A stretch of DNA of 42,153 nucleotides from an uncultured Clostridia bacterium (GCA_934476455.1 CAKSNY010000025.1:1-42153); one strand, 5' to 3'. Positions 23,907-32,297 are shown, counted from the stretch's first letter. Notes: generated by a model from the sequence alone, not told the origin. A program made the numbers and translations.

Positions 23907-25373
23907 GTGAAAAAAAGAAGATTTGCCGCACTTTTTACGGCTTTTACGATGCTTATTTCCGGACAGCTTGTGTATGCTGACGGGGCAGAAACAACAGACC
24001 CTGTAAAAGAGCAGGACACCGTAGCGCTTTATTCCGGATATATGATAAAAAATATGATAAAGACGTATGCGCATCTTATTGCCGACACCTACTATTACGG
24101 AATAGATGATGACGAGCTTCTCTATGCGGTTATATGCAAGGCGGTGGACGAAGGAAAGGTAGAGGTTAACTCTGCCGTAGCGGCTATGATAGAAAATTTG
24201 GGCGACAAGCATGCGGAATTTTATACGCGTGAGGAATATCAGGCGCTGACAGAAACCGTGTCCGGCGAATTTGTAGGAATAGGCGTTACGATTACGCAAA
24301 ACGATAAAGGTGTTGTGGTAATTTCCGTAATTGACGGCTCGCCCGCAATGCAGGCAGGCATAAGGGAGGGGGATTATATCATAGGTGTGGATGATACCCC
24401 GACCGACGGTATGAACACAAACCAGGTGCGAAACCTTATTGTAGGTGAAAGCGGAACTTCGGTCCGCGTGAGGGTAAAGCGCGGCGAGGAAGAGACGGAA
24501 GCTGTCTGCACGCGCGCCGCGGTAGAGGTTTTGCAGCTTAAAACAAAAATGCTTGATGATAAGACAGCATATATGAAGCTGATACAATTTACAACGGCGT
24601 CGGCAAAGGAAGTAAAAGATTATGTCGACAGCCTTACAAAAAACGGAACAAAAAAGCTTGTGATAGACCTTCGCTCAAACCCCGGCGGTGATTTAAACGC
24701 GGCTGTGGAAATTGCGCGCATGTTTATAAGCGCCGGTAAAATTGCAGAGCTTCGTTATAAGGACGAAACAAAAAATAAGACGATTTATTCGGAAAACTAC
24801 AGCTCGCCGAAGCTTACTGTTGCGGTTTTGGTTAATGAGGAGAGTGCGTCCGCGTCGGAATTTTTAACTGCGGCGTTTAAAGGGCGCAAGGCGGCAAAAA
24901 TAATAGGCACAAAAACGTATGGAAAGGGCAGTATGCAGTCTATGCGGCAAATTGCGACCGGCGCCGGTATGAAATACACCGTCGGTGAATTTTATACCGT
25001 GGACGGAAAGCGGGTAAACACCGTCGGCGTAGAACCCGATATATATGTTGAAAACGAAATAAAAAAAGTTGACGAGGATTCCTTTGAAAAAATTGACTTT
25101 GACAATATACAGCAGGGTAAAGAAGGCGGAAAAATGACGCTTGCGCTGGAGCAAAGGTTAGAGGCACTGGGGCTTTTTGATGAAAAGCCCGACGAAGTGT
25201 TTGATGAAAAAACCTCGTCGGCGGTATCGTACTTGCAAAATATCCTGGGCTATGATGACACCGGTATTCCCGGGGTTTACGAATATATGTATTTAAACGA
25301 TTATACGTATGATTTCGATGTAACAGTAGATAAGCAATTGGAGGAAGCCGTTAAATATTTGGCTGCGTTTTAA
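23907..25373 (+). CDS. S41-family carboxy-terminal processing protease (CtpA/CtpB type)
   Basis: A secreted or membrane-bound serine protease of 488 residues. A signal peptide covers about 1-25 (ending VYA), a PDZ domain about 112-195 and the S41 catalytic domain about 205-385. The Ser/Lys pair is visible: Ser313 in NEESASASE and Lys340 in TKTYGKGSMQ. A peptidoglycan-binding-like helical domain ends the protein (about 405-460). In Bacillus, CtpB of this layout activates a sporulation sigma factor pathway; the same role is possible but not shown. The start is GTG with AAAGGAA upstream. The gene lies 19 bases after argS. Confidence 0.9.
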   Translation: MKKRRFAALFTAFTMLISGQLVYADGAETTDPVKEQDTVALYSGYMIKNMIKTYAHLIADTYYYGIDDDELLYAVICKAVDEGKVEVNSAVAAMIENLGDKHAEFYTREEYQALTETVSGEFVGIGVTITQNDKGVVVISVIDGSPAMQAGIREGDYIIGVDDTPTDGMNTNQVRNLIVGESGTSVRVRVKRGEEETEAVCTRAAVEVLQLKTKMLDDKTAYMKLIQFTTASAKEVKDYVDSLTKNGTKKLVIDLRSNPGGDLNAAVEIARMFISAGKIAELRYKDETKNKTIYSENYSSPKLTVAVLVNEESASASEFLTAAFKGRKAAKIIGTKTYGKGSMQSMRQIATGAGMKYTVGEFYTVDGKRVNTVGVEPDIYVENEIKKVDEDSFEKIDFDNIQQGKEGGKMTLALEQRLEALGLFDEKPDEVFDEKTSSAVSYLQNILGYDDTGIPGVYEYMYLNDYTYDFDVTVDKQLEEAVKYLAAF

Positions 25374-25378
25374 AGAAT

Positions 25379-25999
25379 ATGAAAGAAGCAGTTTACCTTA
25401 CGGAAATGATAATGAACGGAGAAACGGGCAAGGCGAGAACTTATGCGGAAAATATGTGTAAAACCATAACGCCGCCCGAGTTTGCACGCGGGTACGCGGC
25501 AACCGCAATACATGAGTGTGCGCGTATGATAAATTATAAGGACCCATGTATTACGATAAACGGGCAAAAGCTGCGCAGGGCGCTTTGCGACGGAGATTTT
25601 CCGAACATATGCGGCGCGATAAAATATATATCGGAATGCTGCACGAGAAAGCATAAGGAGGACTGTGCCGCACGCATTGAAAAAGCTGCGCGTTTTATTG
25701 ACCTGAACTTTAAAAATTCGCAAGTTTCCATCAGTGATGCAGCAAGGTATGCAGGCTTTAAAAATGCTGAGCTTTCCGTTTTATTTAAAGAGCATTATGG
25801 TGTTTTGCCGAAGGATTATATTACAAATAAAAGGCTTGATTTTGCAAATGAACTTGCGGAAAACTCGAATATTGCAATAAAAGATATTGCGGTTAAGGCG
25901 GGCTTTTCGGACAGCTCGCAGTTTATTCGGGCATATAAAAAGCGCTACGGTATAACGCCGCTTCAGAAAAGATACTATAAACAGGAATATAAGGAATAA
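25379..25999 (+). CDS. AraC-type DNA-binding protein with cysteine-rich N-terminus
   Basis: A 206-residue protein. Residues 98-206 form an AraC-type domain with two helix-turn-helix units (VSISDAARYAGF and IAIKDIAVKAGF) and the usual DSSQFIRAYKKRYGITPL. The first 97 residues match no family I know and contain eight cysteines (27, 47, 57, 70, 78, 87, 88, 96), which could bind metal or sense redox state; this is inference. It begins 5 bases after the protease stop, without a clear Shine-Dalgarno site, so translation may depend on the upstream gene; an in-frame ATG at 25406 is an alternative. Its neighbours are a CtpA-like protease and MecA. Confidence 0.75.
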   Translation: MKEAVYLTEMIMNGETGKARTYAENMCKTITPPEFARGYAATAIHECARMINYKDPCITINGQKLRRALCDGDFPNICGAIKYISECCTRKHKEDCAARIEKAARFIDLNFKNSQVSISDAARYAGFKNAELSVLFKEHYGVLPKDYITNKRLDFANELAENSNIAIKDIAVKAGFSDSSQFIRAYKKRYGITPLQKRYYKQEYKE

Positions 26000-26047
26000 A
26001 TTAAAGGCTTTCAAAATGCATAAGGCGGTGCTCGGAGGTGTGCGCAT

Positions 26048-26641
26048 ATGAAAATAGAACGGCTTAAGGAAAACAAAATAAAGATAGTCATAAATTCCGA
26101 AGAGCTTTTGCATTGGGGAATAAGCGCGGATGCTGTTGTAAAAAATTTGCCCGAAACGCGGGAAATGCTTTTTTCGGTTCTCAGAAAGGCGAAGATAGAA
26201 ACAGGTTTTTCGTGTGAAAATTCGCGCCTGGTAGTAGAAACGGCAGTGAATACGCAAAGCGGTGTGCTTACGCTTTTCGTAACAAAAGTAAGCACACAGG
26301 ACGAAAAGGAACTGTTTGAAAAAATCTCTGCGATGAAAAAGGCTGATATATTGAAAAATATACATATGCTTACAAACAGGGATGAAAAAAGAATTACGGT
26401 AAAGCTTGAAAGCCTTGAAAACGTTATTGCAATGTGCCGCGGAATGAATGATTATTTCGGCGGAACGCTGTATCTTTACGAAGACAGCTATTATATGACG
26501 GCACAGGGACACCACGCGGAAAGAATGCTTGAATATGCTGATATTGTAAAAAACGCATACAGACCCGTTATAGAGGAGCACGGTGTGCTTATAGCCGATA
26601 AAAATGCATTTTCGCTGATACGTTCAAAATTCCGCGATTAA
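26048..26641 (+). CDS. mecA: Adaptor protein MecA
   Basis: Adaptor that delivers substrates to the ClpC/ClpP protease; in Bacillus it targets ComK and other regulators. The 197 residues start with the family-like MKIERLKENKIKIVINSEEL, an N-terminal substrate-binding part (to about 80). The C-terminal ClpC-binding part contains VIAMCRGMNDYFGGTLYLYED, of which GGTLYLY is typical. It is somewhat short for MecA (often 200-240 residues), because the acidic linker is brief. GGAGGTG upstream sets the start. It ends the cluster, as a strong terminator follows 8 bases after the stop. Confidence 0.85.
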   Translation: MKIERLKENKIKIVINSEELLHWGISADAVVKNLPETREMLFSVLRKAKIETGFSCENSRLVVETAVNTQSGVLTLFVTKVSTQDEKELFEKISAMKKADILKNIHMLTNRDEKRITVKLESLENVIAMCRGMNDYFGGTLYLYEDSYYMTAQGHHAERMLEYADIVKNAYRPVIEEHGVLIADKNAFSLIRSKFRD

Positions 26642-26648
26642 AACCGGA

Positions 26649-26700
26649 GCTGCGGCAAAGCGATTTTTAAATCGGATTTGCCGCAGCCTATTTCTTTTTT
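26649..26700 (+). terminator. Terminator after mecA
   Basis: Outer stem GCTGCGGCAAA (26649-26659) with TTTGCCGCAGC (26677-26687), an inner stem CGATTT/AAATCG (26661-26666 with 26669-26674), and a T-rich tail at 26692-26700. It ends the long plus-strand cluster that begins at pgk. Confidence 0.85.
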
Positions 26701-26703
26701 GTA

Positions 26704-26732
26704 TTGACATAGTTCGTCAAATGATGTAAAAT
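26704..26732 (+). promoter_or_regulatory. Sigma-A promoter of the SH3-repeat gene cluster
   Basis: A perfect TTGACA (26704-26709), a 17-base spacer and TAAAAT (26727-26732). The -35 box is one arm of the dyad TTGACatagttcGTCAA (26704-26720). A further ATGTCAA at 26737-26743 mirrors TTGACAT. A regulator may bind these half-sites, but that is inference. Confidence 0.75.
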
Positions 26733-26767
26733 ACCAATGTCAAAGAAAATGATTGGAGCAGTGACAA

Positions 26768-28330
26768 ATGAAAAAATGTGCAGTTTTTTTGTCGGTGTTG
26801 CTTTTTGTTGTTTTGCTTCCGGCGGTTTCGTTTGCAAGCGATAATGTATATGCAGCTCCGGTTGAGGGATATATGGCGCTCAGAATATCACCCGATGAAA
26901 ACAGCCACGAGATAACAAAGATACCCGCATGCGCAAAGCTCATGGTATTGGAAAGACGCCGCACATGGGGAAGGGTGGTTTTTCAGAAAAAATGCGGCTG
27001 GGTTAATTTAAGTTTTACAGCGTCGTCTTATAATGACGCGGCACAGGCAACAGGCTATGATGCCGTAAAAAACGTAAAGGTTGCGTCTGAAAATAAAAAC
27101 ACCTCGCTTTACAGCCTGCCGTCCACACTGCGGCTTTTGGGAAGCGCAGAAAAATATACCGTGCCGAATGATACAATACTGAGCGTGAGCCGTGAAACAA
27201 AAAACGGCTGGGGCTTGGTTTCAATGAACGGGAAATATGCTTGGGTGCAGCTTAAGCATACAAAGCCTTACGAAAGCTTTGCGGAGGAGGAAAACCACAG
27301 CTACGGTATTTATTATGTGTATGTTTTGTCGGAGCGCGGGGAGGGCTTAAACCTTATGAGCGAGCGCGGCGGCGGAACGATATTGGCGAAAATCCCCGAC
27401 TGTATAAAGCTTACCGTGCGCACTGAAAACGGAAATTACGGTTATGTATCGTACGACGGATACAACGGTTGGATAGACCTTAAATATACAACAAATACTT
27501 TGGCAAACGCGCAGACAAGCGCGGGCGTTTTGGTAAATAAGGAGTACACTGTTTTGGGTGCGGAGGGTAATGTGCAGCTTATGAGCGTGCCTTCCGATTA
27601 CTCCGGAGATATGAGCTTTTCGCAGGGAAGCGTAAAGCCCGGGGGAACGGTTTTTGTAACGCGCAGCACAGCGTCGGGATGGAGCTTTGTTACGGTAAAC
27701 GGCGTGCGCGGGTGGATAAGGCCGGGGCAGCTTTCCGAATGTGAAGAAGAAAATTATGATTCGGTATCGCTTTGTGAGCCATATTATGTATATGCTGCGG
27801 CAAGAAGTAAAAAGGGTGTTAAGGTATATCCGGATAAAAGCGCCTTGCAGCAGAGCTTTGCAACACTTCCGGAATGTATAAAGCTACAGGTAATTTCCGA
27901 AAACGGGGATTATATATATGTTTACAGCGATTATGCAGCAGGGTGGATACAACGCGCCGATACACGCGCTTCCTACGATGAAGCACTTTTGGCAAATAAA
28001 AATGAGAAAATACTGTATTGCAGGGTAAAAATTGAAACACAGCTGATGAGTGTGCCGATGTATTCAGTATACAGCGGCGGCAGCGAGCTTATGCTGCTGA
28101 ATGAAGGGAAAGAATTGGCAGTAATAAAAACGGTAACCACGGGGAAAAGAAAATGGGGGCTTGTAAAGCTTTCCGGACAGTACGGATGGGTAAATCTTAA
28201 TTGCACGAAAAAAACGGTTTCGCCGATTGTTCGGGCAATTATCTTCATAGCGGCTGCTTTGATATTAACGGCGATTTTATTTGTAATTTATTATATTTTC
28301 AGGAGGAAGAAAAATGAAAGAGTATTATAA
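26768..28330 (+). CDS. Membrane-anchored SH3-repeat envelope protein
   Basis: A 520-residue exported protein. A signal peptide covers about 1-23. Six bacterial SH3-like repeats of about 65-80 residues follow, each ending in a GW-V/I-L pattern (for example CGWVNLSF, YAWVQLKH, NGWIDLKY). They alternate between two types: A repeats (first, third, fifth) carry IPxCxKL before the last strands, and B repeats (second, fourth, sixth) carry an LMSVPS-like sequence. A membrane helix at about 490-512 and a basic tail RRKK end the protein, so it is held in the membrane with the repeats outside. SH3 repeats usually bind cell-wall peptides. No catalytic domain is present. GGAG at 26755-26758 sets the start. 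It overlaps the next gene by 17 bases. Confidence 0.85.
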   Translation: MKKCAVFLSVLLFVVLLPAVSFASDNVYAAPVEGYMALRISPDENSHEITKIPACAKLMVLERRRTWGRVVFQKKCGWVNLSFTASSYNDAAQATGYDAVKNVKVASENKNTSLYSLPSTLRLLGSAEKYTVPNDTILSVSRETKNGWGLVSMNGKYAWVQLKHTKPYESFAEEENHSYGIYYVYVLSERGEGLNLMSERGGGTILAKIPDCIKLTVRTENGNYGYVSYDGYNGWIDLKYTTNTLANAQTSAGVLVNKEYTVLGAEGNVQLMSVPSDYSGDMSFSQGSVKPGGTVFVTRSTASGWSFVTVNGVRGWIRPGQLSECEEENYDSVSLCEPYYVYAAARSKKGVKVYPDKSALQQSFATLPECIKLQVISENGDYIYVYSDYAAGWIQRADTRASYDEALLANKNEKILYCRVKIETQLMSVPMYSVYSGGSELMLLNEGKELAVIKTVTTGKRKWGLVKLSGQYGWVNLNCTKKTVSPIVRAIIFIAAALILTAILFVIYYIFRRKKNERVL

Positions 28331-28874
28331 GATAAATGTAGCGGGGCTGGAGCGCGAGCTTCCGCTGTTCAGTGTGAATGAAAATTTGAAAATCGCAGCT
28401 TTTATAATCTTCGGCGATGTAGAGCTTACGAAGGCATGCGCGCACAACCTTTTAAAAATTGCGCCCGAATACGATATAATGATTACGGCAGAGGCGAAAA
28501 GCATACCGCTTATTTATGAAATGGCGCGCCAGGCAGGCGTAAATAATTACATAATCGCACGCAAGGGAGCAAAGGTTTATATGCGCGACGTACACTCTGT
28601 ATGCGTAAATTCAATTACTACACACGCGCAGCAGCACCTGTATCTCGGTGAGGATGACGCAAAGCTTCTGCGCGGCAGACGCGTGCTTATTGTTGACGAT
28701 GTAATAAGTACCGGCGAATCTCTTCACGCAATAGAAAAGCTTGTAACGGAGGCGGGCGGAAATATTGTAGGCAGGGTTGCTGTTTTGGCAGAGGGCGACG
28801 CAGCTGAAAAATTTGATATAAAAGTATTGGGTAAGCTGCCGCTGTTTGACAGCGAAGGTGAGCCGATAAAATAA
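28314..28874 (+). CDS. Adenine phosphoribosyltransferase-like enzyme
   Basis: A type I phosphoribosyltransferase of 186 residues. The PRPP-binding loop VLIVDDVISTGES lies at 124-136, with the two Asp residues that hold ribose. The length and the loop VDDVISTGES fit the APRT group, so adenine salvage to AMP is likely, yet the N-terminus is divergent, and a related substrate cannot be excluded. The start ATG lies within the end of the SH3-repeat gene (17-base overlap) and uses the AGGAGGAAG in that gene, so translation is coupled. A salvage enzyme tied to an envelope protein is unexpected. Confidence 0.8.
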   Translation: MKEYYKINVAGLERELPLFSVNENLKIAAFIIFGDVELTKACAHNLLKIAPEYDIMITAEAKSIPLIYEMARQAGVNNYIIARKGAKVYMRDVHSVCVNSITTHAQQHLYLGEDDAKLLRGRRVLIVDDVISTGESLHAIEKLVTEAGGNIVGRVAVLAEGDAAEKFDIKVLGKLPLFDSEGEPIK

Positions 28875-28901
28875 ATATTAGCATAAAATGGAGGATTTAT
28901 A

Positions 28902-30269
28902 ATGAAAATGAGAAAGGTGTTTGCAGCTGTTTTCTTGATTTTTCTGTTCGGCGCGGTGGGTGCGCAGGCAAGCGAAAGCGTTATTATACCCGATTACGAG
29001 TGCGTTATAAACGATTCTTCGGTATGGTATAAAGACTCAATCTATCCGCTTATATCCTACCGTGATATAACATATTTTCCGATGACGTACGATTATTGCA
29101 GGGCGATGGGGCTTTCGTCAACATGGGTAGAGGGAAAAGGGCTTTATATAGCCTATTATATAAGCACCCGCGATCTTCCCGTTTACGAAACAAGGCAGAA
29201 TAAAAAAACGGAAAAAGCGGTTATAGCAAAATACCCGATATATATAAACGGAAAGCTTATAGATAATAAAAATGAAAAATATCCGCTGCTTAATTTCCGT
29301 GATGTAACCTATTTTCCGATGACGTATGACTATGCAACGCAGGAATTTAACTGGCAGACAGAATGGACGCCCGGTAAATTTGCCATTAACACAAATGCAC
29401 AGGTAAACTTCCGGATAGATGTGTTAAAAACTGATGATGCAGGGGCTGATTTACTGTATACCGGATATGGTGCTACCTTAGGTAACGGAGAGGTAATTCC
29501 GTGGGGTACGGAGTGCTGCAAAAGACTTGATTATAAGACGGGCGCGCTTTCGGACATCGCAAAAACCGGAGATATAGATGACGATAAGTATACCGAAGCC
29601 GAAATCACGGTAGATAAGGAAACGGGCGCTGTCAGCTTTAACGGTGCGCAAATTATACCGCCGCAGGAATTTACGGGGGATAAAAGCGATTTTTTAAACT
29701 ATGGCTTCAGTGCAAATGCAAGAAAATACACATACGGTGATATTTCGTTTTTAGAGGTTGACGAATCTTTTTACGCTAATAAAAAAGACGGCTCAGGTAT
29801 GGGAAACAGAAGACAATATCTTTACCTTTTGGACGGGGAAAAGCCGGTATTTATAGGAAACGAATCGAACGCAATACAGGCATCACGCCTTAACGGTGAA
29901 ATATATGTGGGGGTTGAAACCTACGGGCAGACAGTGTTTAAGCACTACCACACGAGAAAGCTTTTGTACAGGTACACCCCCGGCGCAGCACCGGCAGCGG
30001 TTGAATTTGATGACTACAAAAGCATAAAGATTATAGGCGCGGCAAACGGAAAATTGTACTTAAAGTGCGAGTGGGCGCCTGAAAACATGCTTGCGGATAT
30101 GACCGGATATCATCAGATTTCGCCCGCGAATGACGGATATTTTACGTATGACGGGAGCACACTTGCCAAAATTGCAAACTACACATGGTCGGATAAAGAT
30201 TTACTTTCACCCGGCGGAACTGTTTATGCATTGGTGAACTGGAAGCAAGAGGTAAGAAAAATAAATTAA
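28902..30269 (+). CDS. Secreted protein with two stalk-domain repeats
   Basis: An exported protein of 455 residues. A signal peptide runs to about 24 (AQA). Two copies of a motif resembling the N-terminal stalk domain of copper amine oxidases follow: YRDITYFPMTYDY near 50 and FRDVTYFPMTYDY near 137, each after YPL. The domain is common in Clostridial surface proteins and usually serves adhesion or assembly. The rest (about 165-455) has many short beta-like strands with repeating Tyr/Gly, possibly a propeller, but I do not recognise it. No anchor is seen, so it is probably released. GGAGG lies upstream. It stands between the phosphoribosyltransferase and YitT genes with short gaps. Confidence 0.75.
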   Translation: MKMRKVFAAVFLIFLFGAVGAQASESVIIPDYECVINDSSVWYKDSIYPLISYRDITYFPMTYDYCRAMGLSSTWVEGKGLYIAYYISTRDLPVYETRQNKKTEKAVIAKYPIYINGKLIDNKNEKYPLLNFRDVTYFPMTYDYATQEFNWQTEWTPGKFAINTNAQVNFRIDVLKTDDAGADLLYTGYGATLGNGEVIPWGTECCKRLDYKTGALSDIAKTGDIDDDKYTEAEITVDKETGAVSFNGAQIIPPQEFTGDKSDFLNYGFSANARKYTYGDISFLEVDESFYANKKDGSGMGNRRQYLYLLDGEKPVFIGNESNAIQASRLNGEIYVGVETYGQTVFKHYHTRKLLYRYTPGAAPAAVEFDDYKSIKIIGAANGKLYLKCEWAPENMLADMTGYHQISPANDGYFTYDGSTLAKIANYTWSDKDLLSPGGTVYALVNWKQEVRKIN

Positions 30270-30271
30270 AG

Positions 30272-31186
30272 ATGCGGGGTATTAAAATGGATTCTTTTCC
30301 TAATGAGGGTGCGGAAATTAAGCATTATCATATGAGAGTTAAGAAAAACGCTTTGATAAAGCGATTTATTATGATGACGCTTGGCACGGTGCTTTTAACG
30401 GTCGGTGTGTATTTTTTTAAAATCCCGAACGGATTTTCAACCGGCGGCGTAAGCGGTATAGGAACTGTTTTGGGTAAGGTTACCCCCGTTTCGCCCGCAA
30501 GGTGGATTTCCATAATAAACTTTGCATTGCTGATTATCGGATTTTTGTTTTTAGGAAAGGAAACAGGTGCAAAAACTGTTTATTGCAGCACGCTTTTTTC
30601 GGTGCTTACGTGGGTGTTGGAGGATATTTGTCCGCTTTCGTCGCCGATATCGAGCGAAACCTTTTTAGAGCTTATTTATGCAATGCTATTTACATCAATC
30701 GGCGCTGCTATGATATTTAACAGCGGTGCGTCCTCCGGCGGAACGGATATAGTGGCACTTATACTTAAAAAGTATACGCGTATGGACGTGGGGAAGGCAC
30801 TTTTGGCAGTGGACTTTCTTGTTGCCGGCAGCTCGTTTCCGGTATTCGGGGTGAGGATAGGATTATTTTCCATGCTGGGGCTGTTTATGAAGGCTTTTTT
30901 GGTAGACAGCGTTATAGAAAGCTTGAACAGCTGCAAGTATTTTATCGTGATAACCTCACACGGGGAAGAAATAGCGCAGTTTATAATAAAAGAGATGCAC
31001 CACGGTGCAACAATGTGCGATGCGGTGGGCGAATATACGCATGAAAAAAAGCAGATGGTACATACCGTCTGCAAGCGTATAGAGGCGATAAAGCTGCGCG
31101 CCAAGGTAAGAGAGATAGACCCACATTCGTTTGTTATTATTTCGACAAGCAGCGACATAGTGGGCAGAGGATTTCGCGCAGTTTAA
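30272..31186 (+). CDS. YitT-family membrane protein
   Basis: A 304-residue protein of the YitT family. The membrane half has five to six helices and the conserved GFSTGGVSGIG near 56 and NSGASSGGTDIVA near 157. The cytoplasmic C-terminal half is a DUF2179 domain (about 225-304) of the kind thought to bind a ligand or self-associate. The family has no agreed function. Two starts are possible: the ATG here, and ATG 30287, which has a weak GGGG 7 bases upstream and gives 299 residues; neither has a strong Shine-Dalgarno site. It closes the 26768-31186 cluster, with two terminators downstream. Confidence 0.85.
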   Translation: MRGIKMDSFPNEGAEIKHYHMRVKKNALIKRFIMMTLGTVLLTVGVYFFKIPNGFSTGGVSGIGTVLGKVTPVSPARWISIINFALLIIGFLFLGKETGAKTVYCSTLFSVLTWVLEDICPLSSPISSETFLELIYAMLFTSIGAAMIFNSGASSGGTDIVALILKKYTRMDVGKALLAVDFLVAGSSFPVFGVRIGLFSMLGLFMKAFLVDSVIESLNSCKYFIVITSHGEEIAQFIIKEMHHGATMCDAVGEYTHEKKQMVHTVCKRIEAIKLRAKVREIDPHSFVIISTSSDIVGRGFRAV

Positions 31187-31192
31187 TAAAAT

Positions 31193-31236
31193 AAAAAACT
31201 TCAAGCCGAAAGAGAGCTTTCGGCTTGAAGTTTTTT
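31193..31236. terminator. Bidirectional 20-base-pair terminator
   Basis: A perfect 20-base stem (31193-31212 with 31217-31236) and a four-base AGAG loop. A-runs on the left and T-runs on the right make it a good terminator on both strands, for the YitT gene on the plus strand and for the lipid kinase gene on the minus strand. Confidence 0.9.
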
Positions 31237-31248
31237 ATAGATATACTG

Positions 31249-31284
31249 CGGGGCTGTAAAAGTTTTTTTACAGCCCCGTTTTTT
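31249..31284 (+). terminator. Second terminator, plus strand
   Basis: A 13-base stem, CGGGGCTGTAAAA (31249-31261) with TTTTACAGCCCCG (31266-31278), followed by six T (31279-31284). It backs up the first terminator and overlaps the stop codon of the minus-strand kinase gene by two bases. Confidence 0.85.
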
Positions 31285-32173
31285 ATACAATAACGGCAAA
31301 TCCGCGCTGTATATTTTTAATTTCGGCATGTGTACAGTTGCCGCCGAATTCCCCGTCAAGCGTCCAGGAAAGATTTTCGCTGCATTCAAACTTTACATAA
31401 GAGGTTTTAAAACTTATAAGCCCCTTTGCGTCAAATGTCTGCATAAGGAAGGCTGTAATCATATTTTGAAATTCTATAGGATTTTGCGGCTTTTTAACAA
31501 GCAAAACCTCAAACAATCCGTCGTTTAATGAAATTGCAGTTCCGGAAACACGCTTTATTCCGCCGACCTGCAGGGAATTTGTAACCATTCCGAAAAGAAA
31601 ATCGTCCTCAATAACAGTATCGTTAAAGCTTACTTTAATATGATACGGTTTTATAGTGGGAAGGCGGCGTATTCCCTCCATAACATAGGCAAGATGCCCG
31701 AACACATTTTTAAATTCCTGTGCAGTGTCGTAAGCAACAGAGGTAAAGGCGCCGAACGCCGCAACATACGCAAAATAGCGGTTATTAAACATTCCGGCAT
31801 CGCAATAAAACGGCGCCCCGTCTACAACCTGGCGTGCGGCACGGCGCAAATCCAGCGGAAGCCCTACGGTTCCGGCGAAATCGTTTGTACTGCCGGACGG
31901 AAGGTATGCAAGCGTCGGGCGGTGCTTTTCATCAATCGACATAAAAGCGCTTACGGCTTCGTTAAGCATACCATCGCCGCCGCATACGGAAACAACGTCG
32001 TAATCTTTTCCGTGGCGTTCTATATAAGAATACCCGTCAAGAGGACAGGCGGTAGGATGCACCGTAACGCAATATCCGCCGTCTGTATATATGCTTATAA
32101 TATCAGCCAAAAATGTTTTGATATTGCCTTTCCCGCTGACGGGATTGTAAACAAGTAAAAGCGAATTTTCCAT
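31283..32173 (-). CDS. Diacylglycerol kinase-family lipid kinase (YegS/DgkB type)
   Basis: A lipid kinase of 296 residues, probably phosphorylating diacylglycerol or a related lipid at the membrane. The N-terminal domain opens with LLLVYNPVSGKG, and the nucleotide loop near 66 reads CGGDGMLNEAVS, where most family members have GGDGT. PSGSTNDFAG follows near 92, the usual PxGTxNDFA motif. The C-terminal beta domain (about 135-296) is normal. Met in place of Thr in the loop is a variant I note without claiming loss of activity. GGAAGGTTG upstream of the ATG at 32173 is the ribosome binding site. The gene stands alone on this strand. Confidence 0.9.
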   Translation of the reverse strand: MENSLLLVYNPVSGKGNIKTFLADIISIYTDGGYCVTVHPTACPLDGYSYIERHGKDYDVVSVCGGDGMLNEAVSAFMSIDEKHRPTLAYLPSGSTNDFAGTVGLPLDLRRAARQVVDGAPFYCDAGMFNNRYFAYVAAFGAFTSVAYDTAQEFKNVFGHLAYVMEGIRRLPTIKPYHIKVSFNDTVIEDDFLFGMVTNSLQVGGIKRVSGTAISLNDGLFEVLLVKKPQNPIEFQNMITAFLMQTFDAKGLISFKTSYVKFECSENLSWTLDGEFGGNCTHAEIKNIQRGFAVIV

Positions 32174-32268
32174 ATGACAACCTTCCTTACATTTATATAG
32201 ATAATTATACGCTTTTTTTAATGAAAATCAATATTTTTAATTAAAAATGCCTAAATTTATAAAATCTA

Positions 32269-32297
32269 TTGCATAAAGAGAATTATAGTGGCATAAT
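32269..32297 (+). promoter_or_regulatory. Promoter of the SCP2-like gene
   Basis: TTGCAT (32269-32274), a 17-base spacer and CATAAT (32292-32297). A second TTGACA at 32317 has no -10 box at the right distance. Two imperfect direct repeats, CATAATATTATTACAT (32292-32307) and CATAATATATTACAT (32321-32335), overlap and follow the -10 box. The rest of the gap from 32174 is AT-rich with nothing else I can name. Confidence 0.5.
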
